A stretch of DNA of 12,954 bases from Hyphomicrobiales bacterium (GCA_026400425.1 JAPLPC010000613.1:1-12954), one strand, 5' to 3'; shown: positions 1-6,570, counted from the first letter of the stretch. Numbers and translations are program-made. The notes: generated by a model not told the origin, from the letters alone.

Positions 1-448
1 ACACCGGGCGCATGTGGTTGGTCTGCACCAGCGGATCGCCATAGGCGGACTCGACGCCCCACAGCGCCAGCAGCGTGCCGCGCTCGACGCCGAAATCGCG
101 CTCGATGCGATCGAACAATCCGGCGTTCTTGCGCAACGCCTCCTTGCCGGCGGTGATGCGCCAGTCCGAGGCGCGGCGATTGACATATTGCCAGAGCTGC
201 TCGTGGAACTCCGGCTGCTTCTTCATCTTCTGGAACACGGACATGTCCGGCTCCAGTCGGCCCATCACGCGGTCATAGGTGGCGCTGGAGATGCCTTTGG
301 CCGCAGCCTTGACGCGGAAGCCTTCGCGCCACGCGTCGAAACCGGCGGGCGCCGCATGGGCTCCCACTGGCATTGCAAGCAACACTCCGGCGCCAAGCGC
401 GGAGTGCAGGAGCGTGCGGCGGGAGATGCGAGAATCGATCTGAGCCAT
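1..448 (-). CDS. Lytic murein transglycosylase, MltB-like, Tat-type signal (partial; C-terminus outside window)
   Basis: Only the first 149 codons are present. Known role of the family: periplasmic cleavage of the MurNAc-GlcNAc bond of peptidoglycan with formation of 1,6-anhydro-MurNAc. Seen: an N-terminal twin-arginine-like leader (residues SRRTLL, about 9-14) followed by a hydrophobic stretch and an AHA cleavage-type motif near residue 32. The mature part contains FDAWREGFRVKAAAKGIS, typical of the start of the MltB/SltB catalytic domain, and LLALWGVESAYGDP, in which the Glu of VES is the expected catalytic acid. The start is the ATG at 448-446. There is no convincing Shine-Dalgarno, but a TAGACT hexamer lies 6 nt upstream, which may mean a leaderless message. 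It is divergent from the AhpD-like gene at 586. The family is confident; the exact subclass is not. Confidence 0.85.
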   Translation of the reverse strand, partial: MAQIDSRISRRTLLHSALGAGVLLAMPVGAHAAPAGFDAWREGFRVKAAAKGISSATYDRVMGRLEPDMSVFQKMKKQPEFHEQLWQYVNRRASDWRITAGKEALRKNAGLFDRIERDFGVERGTLLALWGVESAYGDPLVQTNHMRPV

Positions 449-454
449 GGGCGC

Positions 455-460
455 AGTCTA
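455..460 (-). promoter_or_regulatory. Possible -10 hexamer (TAGACT) of a leaderless transglycosylase transcript
   Basis: On the minus strand TAGACT lies exactly 6 nt before the ATG at 448, so transcription would start at or next to the A of the start codon. This fits the lack of any purine-rich ribosome-binding site there. No good -35 box is visible at 16-18 nt, so this is weak. Confidence 0.22.
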
Positions 461-507
461 GCGCGGGATCACGGCAGGCGGCAGGGTGAAGCTGTCGCAG
501 CGGGGCG

Positions 508-536
508 GTTGCTTGCCTCGTGCATTGTTGCTTGCC
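508..536. repeat. Direct 10-bp repeat upstream of the AhpD-like gene
   Basis: GTTGCTTGCC occurs at 508-517 and again at 527-536, 19 bp apart and so roughly two helical turns on the same face. It lies in the 137-base gap between the two divergent genes, about 50 bp before the start at 586. It may be a regulator site or part of the promoter (TTGCTT is -35-like). It may also be chance. Confidence 0.3.
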
Positions 537-585
537 ACGTCAGCGCTCCCTCGCCATCAGTATGGAACCGAACAGGAGAGACACG

Positions 586-1056
586 ATGTCGAAGAACGTG
601 ACGGCCCGCAGCGAATTTGCTGATTTCCGGGCGCTGGTGCCGGATCTGGAGACGAAGGTGCGTGCGCTGGCCAGCGCCGCCGCCGAGGCGGGCCTCGACA
701 AGGCGCTGCTGGAACTCGTCAAGATCCGCGTCTCCCAGATCAATGGCTGCGCGTTCTGCGTCCAGTTTCATGTCAATCAGGCCGAGGGCCTCAGCGTCGG
801 ATCGGACAGACTGCACCAGCTCGCGGTCTGGCGCGAAGCGCAGGTGTTCTCGCCGCGCGAGCGCGTGGCGCTGGCTTGGGCGGAAGCGCTGACGCTGCTG
901 CCGCAGGGCGTCGGTGACGAACTCTATGCCGAAGCGAGCAGCGAATTCGATGCGAAGGAACTGGCTTATCTGTCCTCGGCCATTGCCGGCATCAATGTCT
1001 GGAACAGGCTCGGCGTGATGTATCGCTGGACGCCGCCGGCCGCCAAGACGAGATAG
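586..1056 (+). CDS. Carboxymuconolactone decarboxylase / AhpD-like family protein
   Basis: A 156-residue protein of the AhpD-like CMD fold. Seen: the family's core NGCAFCVQFHV motif gives C55-x2-C58-x3-H62, the redox-type CxxC with downstream His used by AhpD-type thiol peroxidase or reductase proteins. It sits after the helix LLELVKIRVSQI, as is usual. The start ATG at 586 is chosen because AGGAGAG (574-580) sits 5 nt ahead; reading in the same frame could begin earlier but without a ribosome site. Proteins of this type with a CxxC are usually cytoplasmic antioxidant or unassigned alkylhydroperoxidase-domain proteins, and the substrate cannot be told from sequence. No ahpC or sigma factor lies beside it. 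It converges on efp, with a hairpin terminator between the two. Family sure, function open. Confidence 0.88.
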   Translation: MSKNVTARSEFADFRALVPDLETKVRALASAAAEAGLDKALLELVKIRVSQINGCAFCVQFHVNQAEGLSVGSDRLHQLAVWREAQVFSPRERVALAWAEALTLLPQGVGDELYAEASSEFDAKELAYLSSAIAGINVWNRLGVMYRWTPPAAKTR

Positions 1057-1066
1057 GCAAAAGTAA

Positions 1067-1098
1067 AAGCCCCGGTAGCTTTTCAGCTTCCGGGGCTT
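1067..1098 (-). terminator. Rho-independent terminator of efp (possibly bidirectional)
   Basis: The arms at 1067-1080 (AAGCCCCGGTAGCT) and 1085-1098 pair over 14 positions with one mismatch around a TTTC loop. Read on the minus strand, the stem is followed by a T-rich tail (TTTTACTTTT), so it best serves efp, whose stop lies 24 bases before it. It is placed between convergent genes and may also stop the AhpD-like transcript. Confidence 0.82.
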
Positions 1099-1122
1099 GA
1101 TATCAGGTCGTCCTGCGAAGGA

Positions 1123-1689
1123 TCAGTCCTTGGCACGCTCGACGTAGGAGCCGTCTTCGGTCAGCACCACGATGCGGGTGCCGGTGCCGACATGCGGGGG
1201 AACCGCGGAACGGACGCCGTTGGACAGGATCGCCGGCTTGTAGGACGACGAGGCGGTCTGCCCCTTGGTCACCGGCTCGGTTTCGACGACTTCCAGCGTC
1301 ACGCGCTGCGGCAGCACGATGGCGACCGGAACCAGGTCGTGCAGCGACAGCTTCACGATCATGTTTTCCTGCAGGTAAGGCGCGGAATTGCCGATCACGT
1401 CTGGCGGCACCTGAACCTGGTCGTAGTTTTCCTGGTTCATGAAGTGGTAGCCATCGGCGTCCTGATAGAGGTAGGAGAAGTTCTGGTCCTCGATGGTCGC
1501 CTTTTCCACCTGGTCGGTGGTCTTGTAACGCTCCGAGATCTTCACACCGTCGCTGATGCGGCGCATTTCGATCTGGCTGACCGGGGTGCCTTTGCCGGGA
1601 TGAATGTTCTCGGCGGACAGAACGACGTAGAGCTTACCGTCTTGCTCGATGACGTTGCCCTTGCGAATAGAACTGGCGATGACTCTCAC
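1123..1689 (-). CDS. efp: Translation elongation factor P (GTG start)
   Basis: EF-P binds between the ribosomal P and E sites and restores peptide-bond formation at consecutive prolines. The 188-residue length is exactly that of the family. Seen: an N-terminal KOW-like domain containing HPGKGTP, whose Lys33 is the equivalent of the E. coli Lys34 that is beta-lysylated; the central OB domain (SERYKTTDQVEKA, then YHFMNQENYDQ); and the C-terminal OB domain ending DGSYVERAKD with the TASSSYKPAILSNG signature. The start is the GTG at 1689-1687, since MRVIASSIRKGNVIE is the conserved N-terminus. An AGGA at 1702-1699, 9 nt upstream, supports it. The ATG a few bases earlier is out of frame. Its modification genes epmA and epmB lie just behind it in the opposite direction. 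Confidence 0.97.
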   Translation of the reverse strand: MRVIASSIRKGNVIEQDGKLYVVLSAENIHPGKGTPVSQIEMRRISDGVKISERYKTTDQVEKATIEDQNFSYLYQDADGYHFMNQENYDQVQVPPDVIGNSAPYLQENMIVKLSLHDLVPVAIVLPQRVTLEVVETEPVTKGQTASSSYKPAILSNGVRSAVPPHVGTGTRIVVLTEDGSYVERAKD

Positions 1690-1824
1690 AGTGCATTTTC
1701 CTGAATTTGTCGGCCGAGGCCGGACTGGGCATGATTGCCGCGCGGCCTGCGAAGCGATTTCGGGCTGCAACATACTGATTTGCGGTCGGAATGCCAGCGC
1801 CTTGCAACCGAAAAAGGCTGCGTC

Positions 1825-2871
1825 TTGACCGCTGGAACCGACCCGATTTCGCCGTGGTGGAGCCCGCACCGGCATGCCGACCGCCGCGGTTTCCTGGCCG
1901 GACGGGGCCAGATCACACGCGCCGTCCGGTCGTGGTTCGAGGCCGAGGGGTTCACCGAGGTCGAAACCGGGGCTTTGGTGGTGTCGCCGGGCAATGAGAC
2001 CCATCTGCATGCGCCGCGGGCCGATCTGACTGGACATGACGGCGACAAGCGTGAGCGCTATCTGCGGACGTCACCGGAATTTGCCTGCAAAAAGCTGATG
2101 GCGGCTGGTGAAACCCGCATTTTCGAGTTCGCGCGGGTGTTTCGCGATCGCGAGCGCGGCGATCGGCATCTGCCGGAATTCACCATGCTGGAATGGTACC
2201 GCGCCAACGAGGACTATGAGGCCGTCATCCGCGACACCTTGGCGATCATCAAGCTGGCCGCTGACATGGCGGGGACGCAGGTGTTCGACTTCCGCGGCAG
2301 CCGCGCCGATACGAGCCTGCCAGCGGACATCATCACCGTTTTCGACGCTTTCGCGCGCTTTGCCGGCGTGGATCTGGCGGCAACAGTGCGGCAAGGCACG
2401 GGTGACCGCGATGCCTTGGCCATGGCTGCGAAGGACAGCGTGCGCGTTGCCGAGGACGACACCTGGTCGGATATCTTCAGCAAGATCCTTGTCGAACATG
2501 TCGAGCCGCATCTCGGACAGGGGCGGCTGACGGTGATAACCGAATATCCGACGCCGGAAGCAGCGCTTGCGCGGACCAAGACGACCGATCCGCGGGTCGC
2601 AGAGCGGTTCGAGGTGTATGCCTGCGGCGTCGAGCTTGCGAACGGATTTGGCGAACTCACCGATGCCGAAGAACAGCGTCGCCGTTTCGTCGAGTCGATG
2701 GACGAGAAGCAGCGTCGCTATGGCGAGCGCTATCCGATCGATGAGGATTTTCTCGCAGCCGTGGCTGTGATGCCGCCGGCCTCGGGCGTCGCATTGGGAT
2801 TCGATCGGCTGGTGATGCTGGCCACCGGCGCCACCAGGATCGATCAGGTGGTGTGGGCGCCACCGGTATGA
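1825..2871 (+). CDS. epmA: EF-P--(R)-beta-lysine ligase EpmA (PoxA/GenX, LysRS-like)
   Basis: A paralogue of class II lysyl-tRNA synthetase without the N-terminal anticodon-binding domain; it activates (R)-beta-lysine and attaches it to the conserved EF-P lysine. Seen: SPWWSPHRHADRR at the N-terminus, an opening typical of EpmA; TSPEFACKKLMAAG (about 83-95); class II motif 2 around F106-R107 with ERGDRHLPEFTMLEWYR; a LysRS-type ELANGFGEL; and motif 3 GVALGFDRLVML with R328. A TTG at 1825 is the most likely start: AAAAAGG lies 7 nt ahead and the product (348 aa) then begins just before the conserved region. An earlier in-frame TTG at 1735 would add 30 residues with no family resemblance. It is followed after 10 bases by epmB and is divergent from efp, its substrate gene. 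The adjacency of enzyme and target strongly supports the call. Confidence 0.93.
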   Translation: MTAGTDPISPWWSPHRHADRRGFLAGRGQITRAVRSWFEAEGFTEVETGALVVSPGNETHLHAPRADLTGHDGDKRERYLRTSPEFACKKLMAAGETRIFEFARVFRDRERGDRHLPEFTMLEWYRANEDYEAVIRDTLAIIKLAADMAGTQVFDFRGSRADTSLPADIITVFDAFARFAGVDLAATVRQGTGDRDALAMAAKDSVRVAEDDTWSDIFSKILVEHVEPHLGQGRLTVITEYPTPEAALARTKTTDPRVAERFEVYACGVELANGFGELTDAEEQRRRFVESMDEKQRRYGERYPIDEDFLAAVAVMPPASGVALGFDRLVMLATGATRIDQVVWAPPV

Positions 2872-2881
2872 AAAGACGCGG

Positions 2882-3982
2882 ATGAACGGGCCCATCAAAT
2901 TTGCAGCCACGCTGCGGCAGGCGAGCGAGCTGGTGGCCGAAGGCCTTGCGCCGGCACAGGCGCTGGCCGCCCTCGAACGCGTGTCCGCGCGCTATGCGGT
3001 GGCGGTGACGCCGGCAGTTGCCGAACTCATCGATGCCGATGATCCCGACGATCCGATCGCACGACAATACATTCCCGATCCGCGCGAGCTCGATGCGCAA
3101 CCGAACGAGCGCGACGATCCGATCGGCGATCACGCTCATGCCCCCGTCGATGCCATCGTGCATCGCTATCCCGATCGCGTGCTGTTCAAGCTGGTGCATG
3201 TCTGCGCGGTGTATTGCAGGTTCTGTTTCCGCCGCGAGATGGTAGGGCCGGGCAAGGAGACGGCACTGTCGCGCGAGGCCTATGCCAACGCGCTCGCCTA
3301 TATCCGCACCCATGATGAGATCTGGGAAGTGATCCTCACCGGCGGCGATCCGTTGATGCTGTCGCCGCGGCGGCTGGCGGAGATCATGGCCGACCTCGCG
3401 GCCATTGATCACGTGAAGATCATTCGGCTGCATACGCGCGTGCCGGTCGCCGATCCCGGGCGTGTCAGCCAAGAGATGGTCGCAGCGCTGCGCGTAAAAG
3501 GCGCAACAACCTGGGTCGCGCTGCATGCCAATCATCCGCGCGAATTCACCGACGCGGCGCGGGCCGCGTGCGCGCGCATGATCGATGCGGGCATCCCGAT
3601 GGTCAGTCAGTCCGTGCTTTTGCGCGGCGTCAATGACAACGCGGCGGTGCTGACATCCTTGATGCGCAGCTTCGTCGAGAACCGCATCAAACCCTATTAC
3701 CTGCATCATGGCGACCTCGCGCCCGGCACCGCGCATCTGCGCGCCACCATCGCCGAAGGGCAGGCGCTGATGCGCGCCTTGCGCGGCCATGTGTCCGGCC
3801 TTTGCCAGCCCGACTATGTGCTCGATATCCCCGGCGGTTACGGCAAGGCACCGATCGGGCCGGGTTATTTGTCGCAAGAAGCCGTGATCAAGGCCGCAGA
3901 GGGCGATGCCACGTCATCGGAATTGAGCTATCGTGTGATGGATTATTGCGGCGACGTGCATATTTATCCACCTGAACCATGA
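2882..3982 (+). CDS. epmB: EF-P beta-lysylation protein EpmB (lysine 2,3-aminomutase-like radical SAM enzyme)
   Basis: Converts L-alpha-lysine to (R)-beta-lysine, the donor used by EpmA. It is a KamA-family enzyme using a 4Fe-4S cluster, S-adenosylmethionine and PLP. Seen in the 366 residues: the cluster motif C108-x3-C112-x2-C115 (VCAVYCRFCFR); LTGGDPLMLS (152-161), the SAM-binding GGDP-type element; RLHTRVPVADPGRV (182-194); KPYYLHHGDLAPGTAHLR; and IPGGYGKAPIGPGYL (316-330), whose K322 is the expected PLP Schiff-base lysine. The ATG at 2882 comes 10 bases after the epmA stop, so the two are almost certainly one transcript and probably translationally coupled; the local ribosome site is weak. 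EpmB rather than catabolic KamA is preferred because of its place next to epmA and efp. EpmC, which hydroxylates the residue in some bacteria, is not seen. Confidence 0.94.
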   Translation: MNGPIKFAATLRQASELVAEGLAPAQALAALERVSARYAVAVTPAVAELIDADDPDDPIARQYIPDPRELDAQPNERDDPIGDHAHAPVDAIVHRYPDRVLFKLVHVCAVYCRFCFRREMVGPGKETALSREAYANALAYIRTHDEIWEVILTGGDPLMLSPRRLAEIMADLAAIDHVKIIRLHTRVPVADPGRVSQEMVAALRVKGATTWVALHANHPREFTDAARAACARMIDAGIPMVSQSVLLRGVNDNAAVLTSLMRSFVENRIKPYYLHHGDLAPGTAHLRATIAEGQALMRALRGHVSGLCQPDYVLDIPGGYGKAPIGPGYLSQEAVIKAAEGDATSSELSYRVMDYCGDVHIYPPEP

Positions 3983-4019
3983 GCGTGTTTATCGTGGCGT
4001 TGGTGTCGGAGACAGCAAG

Positions 4020-4301
4020 ATGAAAACACTATTCGTGATGACGGCGAGCGTCTTCGTGCTCGGACATTCCGTGCTCGGAGAATCCGTGGCGCTCGCGCAG
4101 GATTCGCAGCGAAACCTGCCGCCGAAACATCTGCGGTCGCAGCCATCTGACAGCGGCAATCTGCCGCCGGCACCGATCGGCCATCGTCAGCCGCGTCCGG
4201 GCGATCTGCCGCCGGAGACCGGCAAGGACGATCCGGGCCGCATCGACGCGCAGGATCGCGAGCTCGATCGCATGATCAAGAATATCTGCAAGGGCTGCTG
4301 A
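4020..4301 (+). CDS. Small secreted protein with three 15-residue (N/D)LPP repeats
   Basis: A 93-residue protein I do not recognise. Seen: a Sec-type signal peptide with a hydrophobic core (about 4-20) and an ALA cleavage motif ending at residue 26. The mature part is polar and proline-rich, with NLPP at 32-35, NLPP at 47-50 and DLPP at 62-65, exactly 15 residues (45 bp) apart. Each unit holds a basic/Pro patch. The last 20 residues (helical-looking, DRELDRMIKNICKGC) end with C90-x2-C93, which could be a disulphide or metal pair. The start ATG has GGAG at 4008-4011, 8 nt upstream. It follows epmB by 37 bases on the same strand and may be in the same transcript. Its tandem-proline sites are mild potential EF-P targets, but that link is inference. 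Export is likely; the function is unknown. Confidence 0.72.
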   Translation: MKTLFVMTASVFVLGHSVLGESVALAQDSQRNLPPKHLRSQPSDSGNLPPAPIGHRQPRPGDLPPETGKDDPGRIDAQDRELDRMIKNICKGC

Positions 4302-4320
4302 GCGTCGGATAGGTTGAGCG

Positions 4321-4359
4321 CAGCGATACCCATCGCCCCTTGCGCCATGGGTATCGCTG
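4321..4359. terminator. Perfect 13-bp inverted repeat between convergent genes
   Basis: CAGCGATACCCAT (4321-4333) pairs perfectly with 4347-4359 around a 13-base loop. It lies between the end of the small secreted gene and the end of the HdeD-like gene, where a shared terminator is expected. No T-run follows on either strand, so intrinsic termination is uncertain. It may instead act as an mRNA 3' stabiliser or a protein site. Confidence 0.5.
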
Positions 4360-4377
4360 ACTCATCATCCGACTGGC

Positions 4378-4953
4378 TCATGCCTTGTTGCGGGCGGCCA
4401 GTGCCATCGCGATCAGCGAGGAGCCGCCGATCAAGAGGTTGATTCCGACCAGCAGGCCGATCGCCCATGTGGCCGAGCCGGGAAGGCCGGAGATGATCAT
4501 GAATGCGATCAGGATATCCATCAGGCCGGAGAAAGCCATCCAGCTCCAGCGCGCGGACAATTCCTTGCGGTGTTGAAGCGCATACATGATGGTCGCGACG
4601 CCTTCGGCGAGGAAATAGATTCCCACCACCACCGTGAGCGTCAGCACGCCTTCGACGGGCCGCGTCAGCAGGATGATGCCGGCGGCGATGCCGAGCAGGG
4701 CTGAAACCAGCGACCAGATGAAGCCCGGCGCCTGCCGCGCCCAGAAGGTCATCAGCAAGGCGGCGATGCCGGAAATCAAGAACATCCAGCCCAGCATCAC
4801 GGTGACGGCGATGCTGGCGATCGGCGGCACGACGATCGCGGCAAGGCCGAGAATCACCAGTACGATGCCTTCGATCAGGAACGCCTTCCAGTGGTTGCGG
4901 ACCGTCTCGCTCATTTTCGACTGCAGATTTGCAAAGTCAGGGGGCATGGTCAT
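4378..4953 (-). CDS. HdeD-family (DUF308) membrane protein
   Basis: A 191-residue inner-membrane protein with about six hydrophobic segments in three pairs, as in the HdeD/DUF308 family; E. coli HdeD is linked to acid resistance at high cell density. Seen: an N-terminal cytoplasmic stretch ending RNHWKAFLIEGIVLVILG, which is the family's typical first helix with a preceding W; then repeated small-residue helices (IASIAVTVMLGWMFLISGIAAL, IWSLVSALLGIAAGIILL, LTVVVGIYFLAEGVATI, MAFSGLMDILIAFMIISG, IGLLVGINLLIGGSSLIAMAL). The start is taken at the ATG at 4953; another lies two codons on, and neither has a strong ribosome site. It is 115 bases downstream of the PrsW-like gene on the same strand. 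The family call is firm; an acid-resistance role here is not shown. Confidence 0.88.
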   Translation of the reverse strand: MTMPPDFANLQSKMSETVRNHWKAFLIEGIVLVILGLAAIVVPPIASIAVTVMLGWMFLISGIAALLMTFWARQAPGFIWSLVSALLGIAAGIILLTRPVEGVLTLTVVVGIYFLAEGVATIMYALQHRKELSARWSWMAFSGLMDILIAFMIISGLPGSATWAIGLLVGINLLIGGSSLIAMALAARNKA

Positions 4954-4976
4954 GGGGTAACTTTCTGATCTGCGCC

Positions 4977-6077
4977 TCAGGGCGCATCGCGGCGACTATA
5001 GCCGCAACCGGATCGCAGAGCGAAAGCTCTGTGGCCGAGATCGTCGATGCAGACAATTTGAGTGATCGCTATCTCTGAACCGGCAGCGCGGGGGCGACCG
5101 TGCGCAAGCGGTTGCGGCCGAAGAAATAAGCGGCACTGGTCAGGACCAGCAGCAGCACGCCGATCACGATCGAGGTCAGGCCGAGCGGCACCAGCACCAT
5201 CGTCACGGTGCGCTCGGGATTGCTGTACCAATGACGCAGCGACGAAATCAGGAACGCCGTGCCCGCAAAGCCCGCGGCGCCGCCGGCGAAGGTGAACGCC
5301 CACATCCCGCGTAACTGCGCGAGCCGTTCGCGCGAGACGTCGGTGTTCGGCGCGTGATGGGCGCTGATCCGGCGCCATGGTGCCGAAGCCGAACAGCATG
5401 CCGGCGCCCTCCAGCGCGCGGCGGCCAAGACCGACGATCTCCGGATATTGCTGCAGCGTCAGCAGAGGCAAATCGTAACAGGCATGCAGGGCCACCGGGG
5501 CCAGAACGATCAGCAGCGGCGTGCGAATGAAGGCCATCGTATCACGGCGATGCGCGCCGAGCGCACGGCCGGATCGGGCGATCGCAATATAGGCACCGGC
5601 GATGACGCCGAGTGCGCCGTGAAAGGGTACGGTGAGAACGCTGCGCAGCACCGCCAAAGTGCGCCACATCTCCGGATAGTTGAGGAGATAGACGAGGTTT
5701 TCATAGGCCGCGAAGCCGAGGCCGGCGGCGGCGCCATACACCACGGTGTCCATGGGATCCGCTGTGCGCGCGCGCTGGGTGGACACGGCAACGATCACCA
5801 GGATCTTGACGATCTCTTCCGGGGCGGCGATCCCGAACACCGCATGCAGCACCATCGCCCAGGTCGGATCCTCGGTCAGGCCGGGGATCGCGGCAAACAT
5901 GGCGCGGGCAAATCCGAGCAGCGAAATGCTGGCTGCACCGAGCAGGAACGATGCCCAAACCAGCCCGGGCGGACCCGGACGCTCATCCGCGGCAATGATC
6001 AGCCACAGCACCAGCAATGCGGGCGCGACGGCAGCCAGTCCGATCACCGTGGGGAGAGATTCGAGATTGTCCATCAT
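4977..6077 (-). CDS. PrsW-family intramembrane protease, frameshifted in its C-terminal part
   Basis: PrsW proteins are multi-pass membrane proteases; in Bacillus subtilis PrsW cuts an anti-sigma factor. Seen in the first 235 residues: many hydrophobic helices and the family motifs APEEIVK (E87, E88, K91; EExxK), F122-x3-E126 in GFAAYEN, PFHG with H153, and H198-x3-D202 in LHACYDLP. After GMLFGFGTMA the frame changes. The as-sequenced reading gives an arginine-rich, non-membrane tail stopping at 4977 (366 aa). The frame shifted by one base gives a sensible continuation with two membrane helices stopping at 5069. The gene as inherited was therefore probably 6077-5069, about 336 aa, with two bases lost near 5371-5376. 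All catalytic motifs lie before the break, so the product could still work. The start is the first of two adjacent ATGs, with no ribosome site but a TATACT 6 nt upstream. Confidence 0.8.
   Translation of the reverse strand: MMDNLESLPTVIGLAAVAPALLVLWLIIAADERPGPPGLVWASFLLGAASISLLGFARAMFAAIPGLTEDPTWAMVLHAVFGIAAPEEIVKILVIVAVSTQRARTADPMDTVVYGAAAGLGFAAYENLVYLLNYPEMWRTLAVLRSVLTVPFHGALGVIAGAYIAIARSGRALGAHRRDTMAFIRTPLLIVLAPVALHACYDLPLLTLQQYPEIVGLGRRALEGAGMLFGFGTMAPDQRPSRAEHRRLARTARAVTRDVGVHLRRRRRGLCGHGVPDFVAASLVQQSRAHRDDGAGAARPDLDRDRRAAAGPDQCRLFLRPQPLAHGRPRAAGSEIAITQIVCIDDLGHRAFALRSGCGYSRRDAP
5014..5033. terminator. Hairpin downstream of the PrsW-like gene
   Basis: CAGAGC (5016-5021) and GCTCTG (5026-5031) pair around a GAAA loop, extended to 8 bp by a G-T and a C-G pair. 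It sits 36 bases past the restored stop at 5069 but inside the shifted reading frame. There is no T-run, so it is a weak terminator candidate before the HdeD-like gene. Confidence 0.3.
5069..5372 (-). pseudogene. Displaced C-terminal segment of the PrsW-family gene
   Basis: In the frame one base off from the main reading, codons run from ISAHHAPNTDVSRERLAQLRG to the TAG at 5069-5071. They encode two convincing membrane helices (MWAFTFAGGAAGFAGTAFLI and MVLVPLGLTSIVIGVLLLVL) and a short polar tail (FGRNRLRTVAPALPVQR). Restoring two bases in the GGCGCC at 5371-5376 would read TMARRISAHHAP and join both parts. This is the natural end of the protein, now out of frame by mutation or sequencing error. 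Confidence 0.75.
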
Positions 6078-6083
6078 GGATTA

Positions 6084-6089
6084 AGTATA
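6084..6089 (-). promoter_or_regulatory. Possible -10 hexamer (TATACT) of a leaderless PrsW transcript
   Basis: On the minus strand TATACT, a near-consensus -10 (5 of 6), ends exactly 6 nt before the first ATG at 6077. Transcription would then begin at the start codon, which fits the absence of a ribosome-binding site. The -35 region (around 6107-6113) is poor. The same layout occurs before the transglycosylase gene. Confidence 0.35.
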
Positions 6090-6280
6090 GGGCCCGTGTG
6101 CGGTGGGGAAGGGTCGGTACGGTCGCAGCGGGAGGTTGTCTTCTGCGCGTCTGGCGCTGATCCCCGGGGCAGCCGCAATCGCTTCAGGCTGCGTCACGCC
6201 GGTGAGCGAACGGAGGCGCGCGGAACCAAACGGGACCCGGCCGATTGGAACTGCAAGTGATACTCTAACAGGACATGACC

Positions 6281-6556
6281 ATGGCCGATGACAAGCAGAT
6301 GCCGCCCTATATTTACGAGGGTGCGGATATCGTATCCGAGGAGAAATCCACTTTGGCCGAGGTCGTGGATACGGTGAAAGGCGCGGCCCATCGCGTCGGC
6401 CACACGATCGAGCGCGTCGGTGACACCATCGAGGCCGGCAAAAAGCCGGGCATGCCGCTGAGCATCCTCGCAAATGTGGCGCGAGAGGCGCCGCTGGGAT
6501 CGTTGCTAGTGGCGTTTCTGCTTGGCGTGGCCGTGGCACGGCCGCGCCGTCACTAG
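6281..6556 (+). CDS. Small tail-anchored amphipathic-helix protein, unknown function
   Basis: A 91-residue protein I cannot name. Seen: an acidic N-terminus (1-22), then a heptad-like amphipathic stretch (about 24-52, TLAEVVDTVKG / AAHRVGH / TIERVGD / TIEAGKK) and a C-terminal hydrophobic helix (about 71-87, PLGSLLVAFLLGVAVA) closed by RPRRH. That layout resembles short DUF883/ElaB-YqjD-type proteins, which are C-tail-anchored to the inner membrane; this is a likeness of architecture, not a proven family. Of two close in-frame ATGs, the second (6281) is chosen because AGGA (6270-6273) lies 7 nt before it and only 1 nt before the first. It is divergent from the PrsW-like gene and ends before a strong hairpin. 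Confidence 0.72.
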   Translation: MADDKQMPPYIYEGADIVSEEKSTLAEVVDTVKGAAHRVGHTIERVGDTIEAGKKPGMPLSILANVAREAPLGSLLVAFLLGVAVARPRRH

Positions 6557-6570
6557 ATGAGCGACATCAG

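Noticed and set aside
1735..1824. Earlier in-frame TTG for epmA adding 30 residues.
   Set aside because: The added residues do not resemble the family and no ribosome site precedes them. The TTG at 1825 has AAAAAGG at good spacing.
2657..3877. A 406-codon open frame on the minus strand opposite epmB.
   Set aside because: It is the mirror of a gene with clear radical-SAM and PLP motifs. Its translation is rich in Arg, His and Asp with no domain-like pattern, as is typical of GC-rich antisense frames.
5448..6260. A 270-codon plus-strand frame opposite the PrsW-like gene.
   Set aside because: It is antisense to a region with all PrsW motifs, and its product is Arg/Gly/His-rich noise that also runs through the intergenic promoter region.
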